NCBI GenBank assembly: GCA_035041965.1
Contig: JAPYMA010000823.1
Coordinates: 1-64,000, forward strand
Origin: Anisakis pegreffii
Taxonomy: Eukaryota; Nematoda; Chromadorea; Rhabditida; Anisakidae
Direction of reading: 5' to 3'
Length of the DNA stretch: 64,000 nucleotides
In this document: one piece after another, positions 35,260 to 48,944 of the stretch
Position numbering within the stretch: the first letter of the stretch is position 1
How the letters are laid out: every line of letters begins with the position of its first letter
Position numbers and translations under genes: made by a program
Notes under the pieces: model-generated
What the model was told of the DNA's origin: nothing
Seen by the model: only the letters and a program-made list of their open reading frames with translations
Database searches by the model: none

Positions 35260-35867
35260 TACGCGCTTCCAAATGACCTTCCAAATTTGAGATAAACTCT
35301 TCTTTAGCCCATGCAGTTAGAATTGATGATTCGGGTGAGTTTTCGGATGTTTCATTTTTTTTTGTTCTGAACAATGCTTAAAAATACTCGAAATTTTCCT
35401 AACGTCTCAAAAAAATGACTACATCTCGAAAACCGTTGGTACAATATAGGTATTATATTCAGTCAATGAAGGCTAGGGACTGCGATTGTCTATTCACTTC
35501 GTGATTTCACTTTATACGAACGTTTATACCTTCCCTTGTTCTTGAATAAATCTTGTGGCCGGTACTCATGATCATCGATCAAATACGATATTGGTGTTTT
35601 CAGTTACATTGTTGGCAAATTGTTGGCAATTGAAGGCAAATCCGGTTATCTGTTGACGACAACTCAGATGTATTGTTTCCATTGAATTTTTTGTATAAAC
35701 AGCTCGAATCCATAAGCATTCACGTGCCCAATTGAAACATTTTCATTCCTTAATGTCAACAGATATTCATTTGAATCATTCATCCCATTATTAGCGTTTA
35801 CGTTTCGTTATTATCTCTATCAGTATTTTGCCGGTCTGCTCTTGAGCTTTGGTCAACTAAATATAAT

Positions 35868-35992
35868 ATTAAGTATTAGCGTATATTAAGTGAAAGTATA
35901 ATATGTATAATTTTAGTGAAAGTATAATATTAAGTGAAAGTATATAATGAAAGTATAAAGTATAATATATAATATAAAAGTATAATATTTTT
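35868..35992. repeat. AT-rich tandem repeat (GAAAGTATAATAT words)
   Basis: The word GAAAGTATAATAT and shortened forms recur several times over about 125 bp. Confidence 0.7.
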
Positions 35993-38460
35993 GCATCTTG
36001 TTTCGAGTATTTCTATCCAATGTTGCGTAGATCTGATTGTGATATTTCGACTCGGGAGTTATTTTCATGCGATTGAATATTTTGTCTAAAATATTTTATT
36101 TGAGTCCGTATGCAATCGTTGTGGTGAAACTTTCATGACATTCCATTGAATTTCAAGCAGTAAATATATTTTGATCACAACTGCGAGCCGAACGCTGAAT
36201 GCTACATTTTTTAACGCGTATCTATTCTTAGTTGTGAATGTTAATAGGTGAAATGGATACGTTCGAAACACTGCAGCTATGTCCCAGGTAAAGAAATAAT
36301 TGGCGATATTCAGGTCGTAGTGCAAAACCAAAAATTGCATTCTGTTCGTGCATTCAAACTGAGCTCACAGGGTCGCGTTTTCTGAGCTTACAGCCGCATG
36401 GATTTTCAGACCCATTGCCTGCATGAACTCGACATTCTCGTTTTGGTTTACAGTTGCGGTCAAGGTCTCTGTCGATCGATTCAAATTGATTGCTCATCAG
36501 TGAAGCAATAAAAAATTTTGCCCGCTATCCAATAGTTGATTTCGTCAGTGATAGATATATTTAGCATTAGGATTTTTAATGTCTGCATTCTCTACTAGTA
36601 TTGTAGAATATTTTAGCAGTTATTGGAAATTCTATATGAATGTTCATCTCTTTCATTTATTCAGTCTGATAAGCCTAAATCATTTTCTCACAACTTTATC
36701 CATCTACGAAGTACAACTCAGTGGAATAGTGAAATTTAATTCATTCTCGATGACATTCCACGTGTAGATCACTGTCAGTCAGATTTTGAACGTTCAGTGA
36801 TCTTTCATCATCAACTGTTAATCTAAACTTGCATGGTAGTATTTGTAGCTGACTGGAGCTCTTCTTTGTGTATACCACTGATTCAATACTGGGACTGCTT
36901 ACAGTTGAGTGGGCGACTATCAAAACTTGGAGACAACCAATTTCGGGCGATGGCTACTGAGCCTTACCGAACGCGACCGACCAGTCTGTGGCCACCGACC
37001 AACAATCACCTTTGGCCATTTTTAAGAGTTTGCGATTGCGTTGATAACCACCGAATTTCGGGTGTTCCATCGGTAGCCACCGAACTTATTTTCCGATTCC
37101 CGAATCTAGCGCCGGTATCAATTCATAACGGCTAATCAGTTTTGATAACGTACGACTTTCAACGAATTTGTTGAACGATGTACTCATAAGTTTGAGTTGT
37201 GACTCAGTGATTTGATTTGAATTGTGACTCAGTAATTTTGCATTGAAATTATTTGACGACGTTTCACTTTCATTGCTTTATCATAAGATTTTTGAGCATC
37301 GTGATGTAATTTTAGTGAAGGAAAATCATGTAAACAGAATTATTGAAATGATTCATAGTTTACGTTCGTCGCCATTCTCGGATTCGTCTCATTCGCTAAT
37401 GACTAATCAACACTCGCGCTGTATACAAGCACTCACCCTTCTAAACTCACACCGATATGTTTTATCGGGAGCTGAATGTCATGCCGAAAAAGCTTCTAAC
37501 TGATCAGAGTTCATAGAAACTTCGGTTTTGTATACAAAATAAAGTGGCATTATCTTAAATAATGAATGAGGTTATTGTGTGACATTCAACAATACAAAAA
37601 CATCTGAATATCATTCATTACCTTAGAAACGGAAATAATGATCTCTAATTTGTCTGATGCGTCATAATATGATGTGACATTCCGTTCTATTTTGACGAAC
37701 ATCGGCTGTTGACGTCAACAAAGTGGTTGCTAACTGTGTGAAGTTTCAGTAGACAAAATATGATGAAGACACAAACGTTTCCACTATCACGTCATTTGTT
37801 TATTAAATCGAGTTTTTATAACTGTTGCATAGACATATATTTAGGTGCTACAATAGTTAATTAGCGCCAATTTTTTGCCATGACAACGTGTTTTTTGAGT
37901 GTTAATGAACAGTTATCGAGGCGATAATGATACGAAAATAACAGAGAGCATCGACGCAATTGCGATCGTAAACAGCACAAGTCAAAGCCGGTTTTGCAGG
38001 TTTTTTGATAAGATGTTTGGCGACAGATTGTGGTTGATGTCGCTGAATCTATCCGTGTTCATAAATCTGCTCGCATCGTTTTAATTCTATCCGTGTGATT
38101 GCCTCTATCATATTCCTAATTATTCTTAATCATCACTCAGTCATTTTTCGATTATCTCCTGAATTTTCACTGGTTCAACGCACCGTGTCTGTCTGTTTTG
38201 ACCAGAGCAAATCTCCCTGCATCCGATTATATCTGTTATTGATGACGATGTGAATGATCATGAAATCGATGTGAATTTGATTTTGTTTCCTTTCATCAAG
38301 AATTTTCACTCTGTGCGGGTGTTTTCCTTGTGATCGTTACGCTTTTTTTTGTTACTTTTGTATTCGATGTTAAGCACTACCGAATTTCTCATGTTAGGAA
38401 TTGTTGAATTTTGGCTCTTCTGATGAACATAAGCCTCCCCACTCCAGGCAGAATGAGTTA
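35993..38460. other. No gene recognised; CCACCGA-rich patch
   Basis: At 36940-37110 the GC content rises and CCACCGA recurs three times with inverted relatives, probably a foldback remnant. A 61-codon frame at 37899-38084 is somewhat coding-like with a hydrophobic end but has no other support. Confidence 0.45.
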
Positions 38461-38793
38461 TGGTTCTCAACCTTTATTTCTCGTCGCACCCTTTAAAAAA
38501 TTATCAGTTGTCCTCGCACCTCTACAACAATACTTAAAATATCATCGCATCCCTCACAACACTCACTGTGTATCTCTCATCTACTACCGTGAGCGTCTGT
38601 AGTGTAGATAAGTATATACCATCAGAGTTTTAAAAAATTAATTCGTTACATTAAAGTCCACCCTTACTTACGTTATATGTAATACATGTGTGCGTTGAGT
38701 TCCGCCCTCGCCTACTTTAATGTATTGGAAATAAAACCTTGTCTCGCACCACCTGGAATACCTTAGGGGTGCAAACAGCCCCGGTTGAGAAAC
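38461..38793. mobile_element. hAT-type MITE, about 333 bp
   Basis: The left end is TGGTTCTCAACC (38461-38472) and the right end GGTTGAGAAAC (38783-38793). Both are followed inward by GCACCC/GGGTGC words. This matches the widespread hAT terminal consensus CAGTGGTTCTCAACC. There is no coding capacity. A related left end occurs at 62663. Confidence 0.65.
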
Positions 38794-39703
38794 TTTGATT
38801 TATGCTCTTACTCTGAAGACGGCAACTGAAAGTACCGAGATTGTACAAAAAATATCGCAGCGAAAAGCATTGACTTCTGCGAAGGAATTTTCTGTTTCCT
38901 GAGTTTGAATCACTCATTTTAACAAATCACTTCATCATTTGGGAATCTCAGTTAAAAACAGGTGAAGGTATTCTCTGTTGTTGTAATCTTACCGATTATT
39001 GGGAGCAGTCGGATCCACATCAAGGGAGTACGTGTTAGCCGGTTGTGTTATTATATGGATAGAGATTTGTTTGATTACCGTCGCTAATTGATTTCATATA
39101 ACTTTGGTGTTATAATCGGCGTTACTGATGTTGAAACTGCGTAGATATATCGGTGAAAATTTAATGAGGCAAATTCGGTTCAATATATCAACACTGAATA
39201 GAATAATTGCTATTTCATGACGTGAAGAGTTTCCAACTGAACGCTACGATAACAGAATAAGAATAATGCTATTATGTTATGCTATTGTGCACTCTCATTT
39301 TTCAGCCGTGATGTTTTAATCATGGCATAACCACAGACTGTTCTAATTCGTTCAAAAACTATAACTTTATGCCAGTTCTGCTTCAAATTGTTCCGAGATT
39401 TTGTTTGGTCTCCTTTCAAATGTCATCAATCAGAATTCCATTTATGAATTTCCCTGTTTGATCTGTCCCCAAGTTTCACTTTTCAAGGCATTCTGTATTG
39501 TAATTGAAGAGCACCGGAACAGGAAACCGAGAGCAGAGATGAAATGCAACTAACGTTCTTCGCTGAAATAGCGACGAATCGTTAATCATTTGCTGATTGT
39601 CAGTTTACGTAATGTATATCAGATTACATATGATAGCGACGTGACTGTGAACCGATATTTCGTATAGTGTAATATTAACAATGTGCTTGAGTTCAGGCCA
39701 AAT

Positions 39704-41520
39704 ATGGATGTGGTAACCGATCGAACGCCGTTTCGACATTATTTACCAGAATACAGATGCTGCTGTGGATCCATGCACGTAAAGGTGAACGAACCATCTC
39801 GAGTTGTTTCCGTCAAGTTCTCATTTCAATGTCAAAACTGCATTCTCCAGTAGATTTCAGTAGAGTTCATCGGAACTTATTCTGATCCATAATTCATGCA
39901 AATCAAAAGATGAAACGTCGAAGATGAGGCAATGAATATTTCAAACTTCCCATTCAACAACAAATGTTTAAAGTTTCGTTGTTATTTCAGCAAGGAACGT
40001 TAGTGATCGCTGTCCTCTATTCGATACTGATTGCGTTCATCTTCATATCCAAATTACTTGGAAGCTCTGAACCATTATCGCAGGAGATCATTGAAATAAT
40101 CGTTCTCATCCTTGAACTGGTCGCTTTGGCGTTGGTCTTCAAAGCCCTTTGCTCAGAAAACGAATTACTTTTGATACCGTTCCTCTTGTTCCAGGTTAGT
40201 GATTTGTCTTGGCAGTATTTTGTTCACGTTCCAACGCTTTGAATTTCGAACATTAAGAGACTAGTCCAATCACGTGAAAGCACTTTCTGCGCAGGATAGA
40301 CTCTTTCACAGCAACACCACAACTCTTAAACTTTCATTTTAAAATGGCATCATCATAACTTGAAACCCACATTAATATGCGCGATTTTTCGAGAATTAAA
40401 CGGCATTGGAATCGCACCCAACATTTTGTGGTGAAGATACAGCAGGAATTTACGCTCACTTGACTGGAATTCCCTTCTGCATTGAACATGAACCCTCTTA
40501 ATATCGCAAAAAAATGGAAGCTCCGTGCCTTACATTTGATTAATATCTCAGCGATTCCGCACTATACGAGACGTGAACCGCCAGAAAGCGAAGAAAATGT
40601 GTATGACTAGTTTTGAGCGAAAATCAGCGGTGCGGAAACGTCGTATCACTTTTTTTAAGGAGTTGAAAGATATTGTGATAATTCTGAGCAGTGAGTGACC
40701 AATTATCAATTCATGAAGTGGTGAATATTTCAATGAATTCAGTTGATTGGCTTGTTGGTGAGTGGAATAGGCGTAATTCTCATGGTGATCGCGTTGATCG
40801 ATGCGGATTCATTCGCGGGCAGAATGGTTCACGATCAAGTGGTTATGTCGAGCGAAAATGCTGAAGACAAATTGGCTGCGTTTGGATCTGAGAAGAGTGA
40901 ATCACTGCGTGAGTTCTCTGTTTTCTTGTCAATTTCTACACGCCAAAATCTTATCAAACAGGGTTCTTGAAGAGAAACTTGTCCCATTGGTGATTTCGGA
41001 GCTGTCGAAAAAATAGGGGAGTGTAGTCAAATAAAGCTGCAAAATTATGAAGATGGTCATAAATGATCACCAGGGGAGAGCGAATAGGAGCCTCAAAAAG
41101 TGTTAAAATGTGGGTCAGGAAAGTGCCTAATACTACTGAACGGATAAGTTTCCGTTGCTTGAGCAGTATTACAAGCGTAAGTCTGGAGCGAAACTTTAGT
41201 CTAGATGGAAGTCTTAGCCTGAGGTTTATTGTTGTTTTGAGATGATGATACTTCTGAGTTTATTGTCCAATTTCTGAAATGGACAATAAACTGAAATTGT
41301 TACTGAAATTTCAACTCAGTTACGTTCATCGGCAGAAGCAATTTCAGTGGTTCAAGTCACGGCCGCGTTCGCACTGGGAACATTATTCGTCTCGATAGCG
41401 ATCACAATGTGGTGGATGTGGGTTGTAAAGCGGTGTTTTAACTACTTCCGTGATCTCAATCGGGAACGAGCCAAACGCAATATCTCGATGTCATTCAAGG
41501 CTACAACGATTGTCCCTTAA
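39704..41520 (+). CDS. LAPTM4-like four-pass endolysosomal membrane protein
   Basis: The coding exons are 39704-39784, 39991-40194, 40743-40908 and 41348-41520 (introns of phase 0, 0 and 1), all with GT...TTTCAG-like borders; the protein has 207 residues. The ATG lies 7 bp after a GTTCAG acceptor, suggesting a spliced or trans-spliced leader. The N-terminus has Cys19-Cys20-Cys21 followed by HVKQGT, like the CCCCHVRTGT start of vertebrate LAPTM4. Four hydrophobic helices lie at about 29-50, 60-80, 86-116 and 153-175. IPFLLFQ before helix 3 and the basic VVKRCFNYF after helix 4 also match family blocks. LAPTM4 proteins sit in late endosome and lysosome membranes and affect transporter sorting and sphingolipid handling. 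The PPxY motifs of the mammalian tail, which bind NEDD4 ligases, are absent here. The family call is confident; nematode function is inferred. Confidence 0.87.
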
Positions 41521-42929
41521 AACCCGCCCCATTCTATCTCAAGCTCCTCTCATTTATATACGGTTATTTCATGTGATTTTGTACAAACAGTTGTATTCAT
41601 AATACCAAAACTGATAACTATGCTACTTTGAATAGAGAACGTGATCGAATATGGTGTGAATGACTTCAAGCAATAGTTTATTGACTTTAGTTGGCAAATA
41701 TTTAATATATGTATACGGTTGAGATAACCGGGATGACTTTGCAGTTTGAAATGACTTTGGCGTCGCCGTAATTCCATGCACTACAAGCATTTGAATGGGC
41801 CAATAATTTCATGTTATTAATTGGGGGGTCATTGCATAGAGCAATGCGAATTATTCGTGTCATTTTGCTCATGTACATAGATTTGTTAATGACTTATTGT
41901 TAGACTTACTTACATTATGAGACACGGCAGTTATGCGCTCCATACCGTGGACTGATCTCGGTCATATCTCAGTGGGATAGACACGCGACATCACGAGAGG
42001 TGACATTCCCATACGTTCTCGATTTTGTACAAATCTGAAGTAGAGCTCACTAATGATATGTTTCACTTGAGCGCAATTTCGGTTCTGACAATAGCTTGCA
42101 AAGGCGTCGATTCAACAGTAACAGTACTTCTGAATGAATTTATTTGTGCGCAGTGATAGAGCTCGTTGATCGTTTATCTCTCTTGTTATATTTCTTAATG
42201 AATCCTGGATTATCCTACATTCATATGTGCCTATTTGTCGTTGTAGAAAACTTTCAAGATGGCCATATTAGTGCCACTTCCAGTGATATTTTTGTTGTGT
42301 TTAGTTGAGCATTTTTGCCATGACAGTTTTTCAAATGATATATTACTGTGTATCCTTTTTTGTAAATTTCTACTTGTATCATACAGTTTTAAAGGCGTCA
42401 AATGTTAAACAGGCGTCGCTTACAAGCAGATGAAGCGAGAATCTGAGTGCAGATCTCGCTGAATTCATAGGTGAAAGATTGATAAAAATCGAATACGGTG
42501 TGAAAATATTAAAATATTATTCGCGAAAGTTAAAAGCTATTATTCGCGAATCATTCTGAGCACATCGGTCTACCGGAACGATTCCATTGAAGTGTTGATT
42601 TTTACCAGTTGGTGATAATGGATCAACTATGACTTGATTTTACCAGTTGTTAATAATGACTGTTGCATATATTTTATGCTCTTGAAATGTGCATCTTCAA
42701 TTGGAATCAGCCTTTTTCAGTGATTATCCCGATGATAAAATTGATATGTTGAATTGAAATGAACAGACGACCGTATTCAGAAATATATTACTGAAAAATA
42801 AAACTTTATGTTTATTTGTTAGTTTCGTTGTATTTACACTTTCATTTTGTTTTGGGTCACCTCATTTCGCTCTCATCGGAAATGATTTCGGGCAATTTAA
42901 TTCATTTTCGAAGTGATGATTCTTTAGAT

Positions 42930-43040
42930 AATGTGAACGCTTTTCAACACGTTAATTTTCTGTTGTGTATGTTGATTGTCATAAAATTAGAAGCCTCGGA
43001 AAATTAAATGAAATAAATTCGCTGGACGCTTTCTACCATG
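42930..43040 (+). repeat. Dispersed direct repeat, copy A
   Basis: It aligns with 44235-44340, sharing TTAATTTTCTGTTGT, then GCCTCGG, AAATTAAATGAAATAAATTC and TTCTACCATG at matching spacing, roughly 80% identity. The family is unknown. Confidence 0.7.
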
Positions 43041-43118
43041 AAAAAATCATTTGATCCATTTTGTCTTCTCCATCAGCTTGTTCGAGATTCCAAATTCGAA
43101 CATTTGGATTAGAGTTCG

Positions 43119-43300
43119 GTTGGAGACCTCAGAAATTCGAGGGCCTCACAGCGTAAGGGCTCGTTAGGTCGGGGACCTCGGCAAACTGAACTGCGATTAC
43201 CATCGATCGACAACCGACCGGTACTGAAAGTTTGTCTGTCGTGGGTCCCCGACAGAGCCTGCGGTAGGGGGCCTGCGCAAAAAATTTTGCAGTTCCCAAC
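43119..43300. repeat. GC-rich foldback element
   Basis: An island of clearly higher GC in AT-rich DNA. A perfect 10-bp inverted pair, GTCGGGGACC (43168-43177) and GGTCCCCGAC (43244-43253), sits inside longer imperfect arms that start GTTGG (43119) and end CCAAC (43300). No protein domain is visible on either strand, so it is probably a MITE. Confidence 0.6.
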
Positions 43301-44234
43301 ACTAGTATGGATGAATGATTTTTGTTTCATACATTTTATTTTCTTGAAGGGTAGATGGTATCCTACTGAGTGAATCCTTCAAAAATGTCAGTGACGATCA
43401 AAAACAGATTTAACGCTTTGCAGCTAGCTGAATGAATGAATTGCAGCGACTGCATTGCATGAAAATGCCTTTCAGTATATCCGGAGTTGCTGTTTCCGTT
43501 CAAGTTTCTGTTGACTATCCAAATCGATTACTTCAATCAAAATCTTGCGTGACCAAATGATGTTAAATTGTTTCCGAGCGGAAACCAGTGGAAATTACTT
43601 TAAAACACAAACAATTGTGCAGCATCGGCTATTTAAAAATCACAATGTTCATTTCGTTGTTGAGTTGTCATTTGCTTTTTGTTTTTCGTTTCCTCAATGG
43701 AAATAGCTATTTTCTCTGATTCCTTGCTGTTCATCGTTGACTTTGAAGAAAAATGATGTGATATCTCAAAAAAGTCATTTCTGCAAGTAGAAATTTGCAG
43801 AAATCTTGCAAATCGAATGTTTTCGTTGATGGAGAGATTTTCGATAGTTTACTGAGGAACTCGTTGATAAATTCAGATTTCAACAAGTAAGAATATTCCT
43901 AGAATTCACAATCCAGAATCTGTAAATCGTTAAAAGATCGCTAAAAAAGAAATACTCCAAAAATTGCACATTCCCAAATGATTCAAAATGCAACATTATC
44001 AGACTTTCTATGCATTTCGCTATCCCAGAAATGCCTTCAAACAGTTTAATTCATTTTTGATTTTTTTTTTTTGAATACTGATTGTTTCAATGGATTCAAA
44101 TCAAAATCCCTTTTGATTCTCTAAATCCAATGGTGATTACCAATGAATGTGTTGCATGATTGGTGTACGATAGAGGATGACGTTTTGAACAATATTGATT
44201 ATAAAGCAATCACTAATTACTAACCGTCAAGCAT

Positions 44235-44340
44235 AATATGAACACTTTCAACACCTTAATTTTCTGTTGTTTGAATGACATCAAATCAGATGCCTCGGGA
44301 AATTAAATGAAATAAATTCGCTAGAGGAATTCTACCATGT
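44235..44340 (+). repeat. Dispersed direct repeat, copy B
   Basis: Partner of 42930-43040. The similarity stops just before the C-tract at 44348. Confidence 0.7.
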
Positions 44341-47300
44341 ATGTGATCCCCCCCCTCCCCCCAGCAAAATCTCTCCAACAATTTTGACTTTTTCTGTATA
44401 ATTCAATTTACGATCATTCAACAGAAAAATATTTGAAATATTGGCATTTTTTCGTCGGATATGTTCGTGAAGGAGTCACTTTGCTTTGTAAATTTTCATT
44501 TTTTAAATCTATGAATGAACGAAAAAACACTTTCGAAGCAGTCGAACAGCAATAGTGCTGCGGAAATAAAACTTTTTCGAAAATGAGTAGCAGTGTTTGT
44601 TCATTTGGGTTAACAACGAACTGAATCTTTTAATTCCGATCGAATGACAAATAAAGAACAATGCAGTCAACAACTATAACTTGATCAGTATTATTATTGA
44701 TAATATTTTATTATAATAGTATCGTCCAAATCTTGAATATATCACTATGAGAGAATTGGAAACGGACAGCTGGAAAAATTTCCTTCGGTGGATTGATCTG
44801 TCAGAACATTTCAAAGTCTCTTTTCATAGATGCAACTCTAGAAATGGTTCATCCATATCAAAGGAACATTTGATACTCACTCATTTATAAATCGGTGTCA
44901 CGCAATCCTTTGCACCCGATTTTGCACATTCATCGAAGCAGCACTTAAGACTGGAGGATCTTCACGATAAGTTTACACAATTCATGGAGTTGACAAACGA
45001 ATACAAATGTCGGAATAATCTTTTTTGCGATCGCTTTTCGTATTCAGGAAAGATTCAGCTCTTACTATCAATCTCTAACCAATAACTGAATAAAGACTAT
45101 TTGGGAAACTGCGTAATTTCCGAATGCTCAGTGCTTTTGCTTATGCAACTGCTACGAAGAGTCCACTGCAATGTGTTTTTTTTCAGTTTCAATGAGCCTG
45201 ATTCAGTTCTTTTTTGTACCCATATACAATTCTAGAAAATTAATTCATTGAACGACGGCTTGTTTGAACAATTTCTATCGAATTGAGATCATTGATGAGG
45301 AGATTATCAATTATCATTTTGCGAGTGTGTTAGCATGATGGTGATAACAACATTTGTGGGTTGATCAGAGGGTTGTGAAGCAGATTTGAACTGATCATGT
45401 TCAAGTTGAATTGTCGATTGATTCTGAACTGAGTTTAGTCGTCAAAGAATCGTCGTTGACTTGGTAAATAGATTATTCTCGGTGGTCGAACACCAATTCT
45501 TCTCTTCTGTGGTGCTGACTGTTTAAAGTTCTGAAATTTAGTAATTTTATGACAACATTTCAAATATCAATGATAAGTCTAACAATAGCAGGTGATAACA
45601 ATAATACTGATGAAGTGTGTATTGTGTCTGCTTGAATTGAAACTTCAATTTTTGTCTCTAACATTGACATTAACATAACGAATATATGCTGTTGTTATGC
45701 ATGACGATGACGCAGTTCAACAAAGCAGTGAAATACCGTCACTATTACTGTCATAATTATTATTAGTATGTCAATGTTACTGTTGCTTGTCTATTAGAGT
45801 TATTATTGTTATGGTTGTTGTTGTCGTGATATCCGATTGTAAGGTATAACGATCACAAGCATTGTTATCATCATTATAGGAATAAAGGTACAGATGCCGA
45901 TAATCTTACGGGTTTTATCTTTCGACGACCAAATAATGAATTTATGTTATTTCGAAACTCGCAGTTGATCAACATGGATCAGAGCTGAATGTGTTGATTG
46001 GTGCACCACTCACTTGACTATGTCAAAATCGCAATGCTATTTCGAAAGACTGAATTTGCTCGAACAGACGACGATTTTGTTATGTGTATCGTAAACAAAT
46101 TGAGAGCACCCCTCTCACTCACGCAACACTTAAAGTTCAAGCAGGATCTTACCTATGTCCAAGTGATATCTCTTCAAAATTTACAGATTTTATTTCGTTG
46201 TAAGGAATGGTTAAATGATTAGCTATTACCATTACTAGAAGCGAATACAGCTGAAACTTCGAGTTTTCAGTGCATAGGTGAAGGAAAGAAAAGTCGAAAG
46301 AGTTTGAGTGAGAACTGAAAAATTTCTCGCAGCAAAGTGTTTTTTACAATGCTAAATCATTTCGCACTATCAGGAACTTGGCATTTGCTTGTATGCAAAA
46401 ATGATTGGAATACATTAAAATTCTTCAGTACCGATGAAATGAAAATTAAAATCGTCTATTTTTATGGGTAGCTAAACATTTGAGATATTCCCTGACCAGA
46501 AATTAAATCCCGAAAGGGTTAAACACCCATTTCATATCCAATTAAAATCGACTTCTTTGTGATTGATATAAACGGCATGGTGGAATAAATACAGAAAATT
46601 GCTCATACGAAGTTTTTTTTGTTCATAAGGTTAAAGTCGATATGAAATTGCGTTTTCAATAGAATATTAGAGCAATTAAAACCACATGTATTGTCCGGTT
46701 GTCATTTTCGAATGCATTGTGGCATTTCAAATAGCATTTTAATGAGAGAATATGCCCAATTTTGTTGATTCATTCAAGTTATTCTGTCGATATGAGGACC
46801 GCATCTTAGTGGTTAATATGTAAAAATATGCAATTTAATCACCCAAAAATGCATTCAAGAAGCAGTTAAGCACATCAAGAACATTTCATGAGTAATTCAA
46901 TTTCCTTTAGCAATCGAAAATTTGTTCAATCGCCTTCCTGGCTAAAAATGTTCATTATTTATTGCTGAAAACTTCCGTCACTTGTTCAAGTTTGTAATTT
47001 TACAAAATTTCGAACATAATGACCTATTGCTGGGAACTGAATACGTCAAAAAGTCAAACTAAATTTCAATGCTACATTCTGAAATGAGTTTTGTCAGCCT
47101 TTGTGAGAATGATTTTAAACATTCGCGTAAAATCAAATTTTATGAACGATTCAAATGCAAATTTGCCCTTTCATTAGAAAAATATTCAATCGCTCGAGGT
47201 TTGTGAAGGAGTTAAACGAATGCTCCATTTGATTCATTTGAAAAATCACATCAACATAGAAGATATGCTACGCTCAAAATGAGCAATTTTGATGAGACAA

Positions 47301-48692
47301 ATAAATTGTGACAAGAGATTAATCTCCCAAACTGAGGACAACACAAGCTGATAGACAATTTTCGAATGCATTCATTTTAGTTCGTACCGTTTCCATTTGA
47401 GAATCTTTAGTCAAAATCCTTCATAAAGTGCAACATGGAAGAACTTCTCCTCTGATTGAATCGATTTCCAGTTTTATTTTAGAAATGAACAGGCTATTAT
47501 ACATTATACATTTTAAAATTCTATTATACATTTTTCAGTCAGAGGCCAAAAGTGCATCAGCTTGATTCGATGAGTACTGACAATAACTGGTTTCATACAA
47601 CCTCGATGTAGATGTCCACTGAATATCTATTCAGAACAAATTTGCACTTAAACTCAGTTGTTTATGGAATTTTCAAAAAATAGTGCACATTACTGTTGCT
47701 TCTAAATTTAGCGCAAAATTCCGTAAAAACTGATGGACTCTAGAATAACTGTGCGGTGAAGGAGAATTGTGTAGTTGCGAGGCCAACTATGAGTGAAGAT
47801 GTCAACGATGAAAATGAACATTTTGCATCAGTTTTTGAAATAACGATTCGGTGTTTTGCAAGCACCTTCGTATCCTTGCTATTGAAAGACCACTATCTCA
47901 ATTCTGTGTGGTTTCGGAAATATCAATGTACTGATGACGAATAAATGTGCCGACAAGAATGGCAGGAATACCGATCGCATCGAGAGTATAATGGCCAACT
48001 ATAGTCGAAAACCCTCAATTTCATTGCATCACCTAATTGTTCTGTTGATCCGGCTGACGATCAAAACATGCACATGGAAACAGTTGACAACGAGATAAAC
48101 GAATTAAATTATCCTTAAAAGAATTATGAAATCATCAGCAACAATATTTCTTTTTGTATTGCAATTGATCGATTCACTCATCAATGGTTATTCACCTCCC
48201 AATATTGAGAATAACATAATCAACATTAATCATAAATCCTTCATTTGAAAACCTCTGAAATGAATCTTTGGAATGTTTAAAAAACTATTGATGTAATTCG
48301 ACTTGAATTCAATCTAATATGTGCAATCAGGATTTGTTTTAGAACCTACAGCTGACTAGATGACATAAACTCTTCTAATGCTGAAATCTGATGAAATCTC
48401 AAAAACTGAATTACAAGTAAACAACGGAAGAGTGAGTGCTCAAAATCTTTATAATGCTTAAAACTATAGCAGCAATCTTCAAAAACCTGATAATATGTGC
48501 TACTTGAACTGGGAACTTTGGCTGAATTTGCACCAATATTACAATTTAAACGCTTTCCCTACATTCCCTATTCCTGCCTTTTTCTCACAATCAACATGAG
48601 CTGGGTGACTTTCAGCGACTAAAACCAATAATATCAGTTCTATATACTTGCGGTTTTTTTATGAAGTACGTTTGCGATAAAAAAATACAATA

Positions 48693-48863
48693 TTAATCAT
48701 CGCTAACCTCAGGATTCAAATAATAGGGTAATCGAAAATCGTAAGCGTTTCGTCTGTCGGCCATTTGCAAACCAAGCGGAATTTCTTCATCGTCCTCTTT
48801 CCAGCATCTGACCATAACAATCACACTGGCTATCAAAACAATTAAGCGAATGTTGAGCTGCAT
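48693..48863 (-). CDS. Possible small secreted peptide precursor, 56 aa
   Basis: The start is chosen at the Met directly before the hydrophobic segment (residues 7-18). Upstream ATGs in the same frame would add 26 residues and bury the signal peptide. Residues 1-20 look like a classical signal peptide ending in Val-Arg-Cys. The mature part is acidic at first (Glu/Asp cluster 22-27), then has a dibasic Arg-Arg at 37-38 that could be processed to release a C-terminal peptide rich in Tyr and Asp. There is no Gly for amidation and no known domain. It is a single exon with no clear AATAAA. Confidence 0.42.
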   Translation of the reverse strand: MQLNIRLIVLIASVIVMVRCWKEDDEEIPLGLQMADRRNAYDFRLPYYLNPEVSDD

Positions 48864-48944
48864 CTGCATGACCCGTTCTTTCTCGTCTTCACACGTCCAC
48901 TGAAACCATTCCGATAGGTAAATCACTCCATTTATCAGCATTCA

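Larger units (their letters stand above)
41521..48692. other. Long stretch without a recognised gene
   Basis: About 7 kb of AT-rich sequence holding a duplicated block (42930-43040 and 44235-44340), a GC-rich foldback (43119-43300) and a C-tract (44348-44362: eight C, T, six C). The open frames at 45998-46222 and 47756-47944 have no domain or splice support. No clear AATAAA for the LAPTM4-like gene was seen; the nearest weak signals are AATAAT forms around 41800. Confidence 0.5.
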
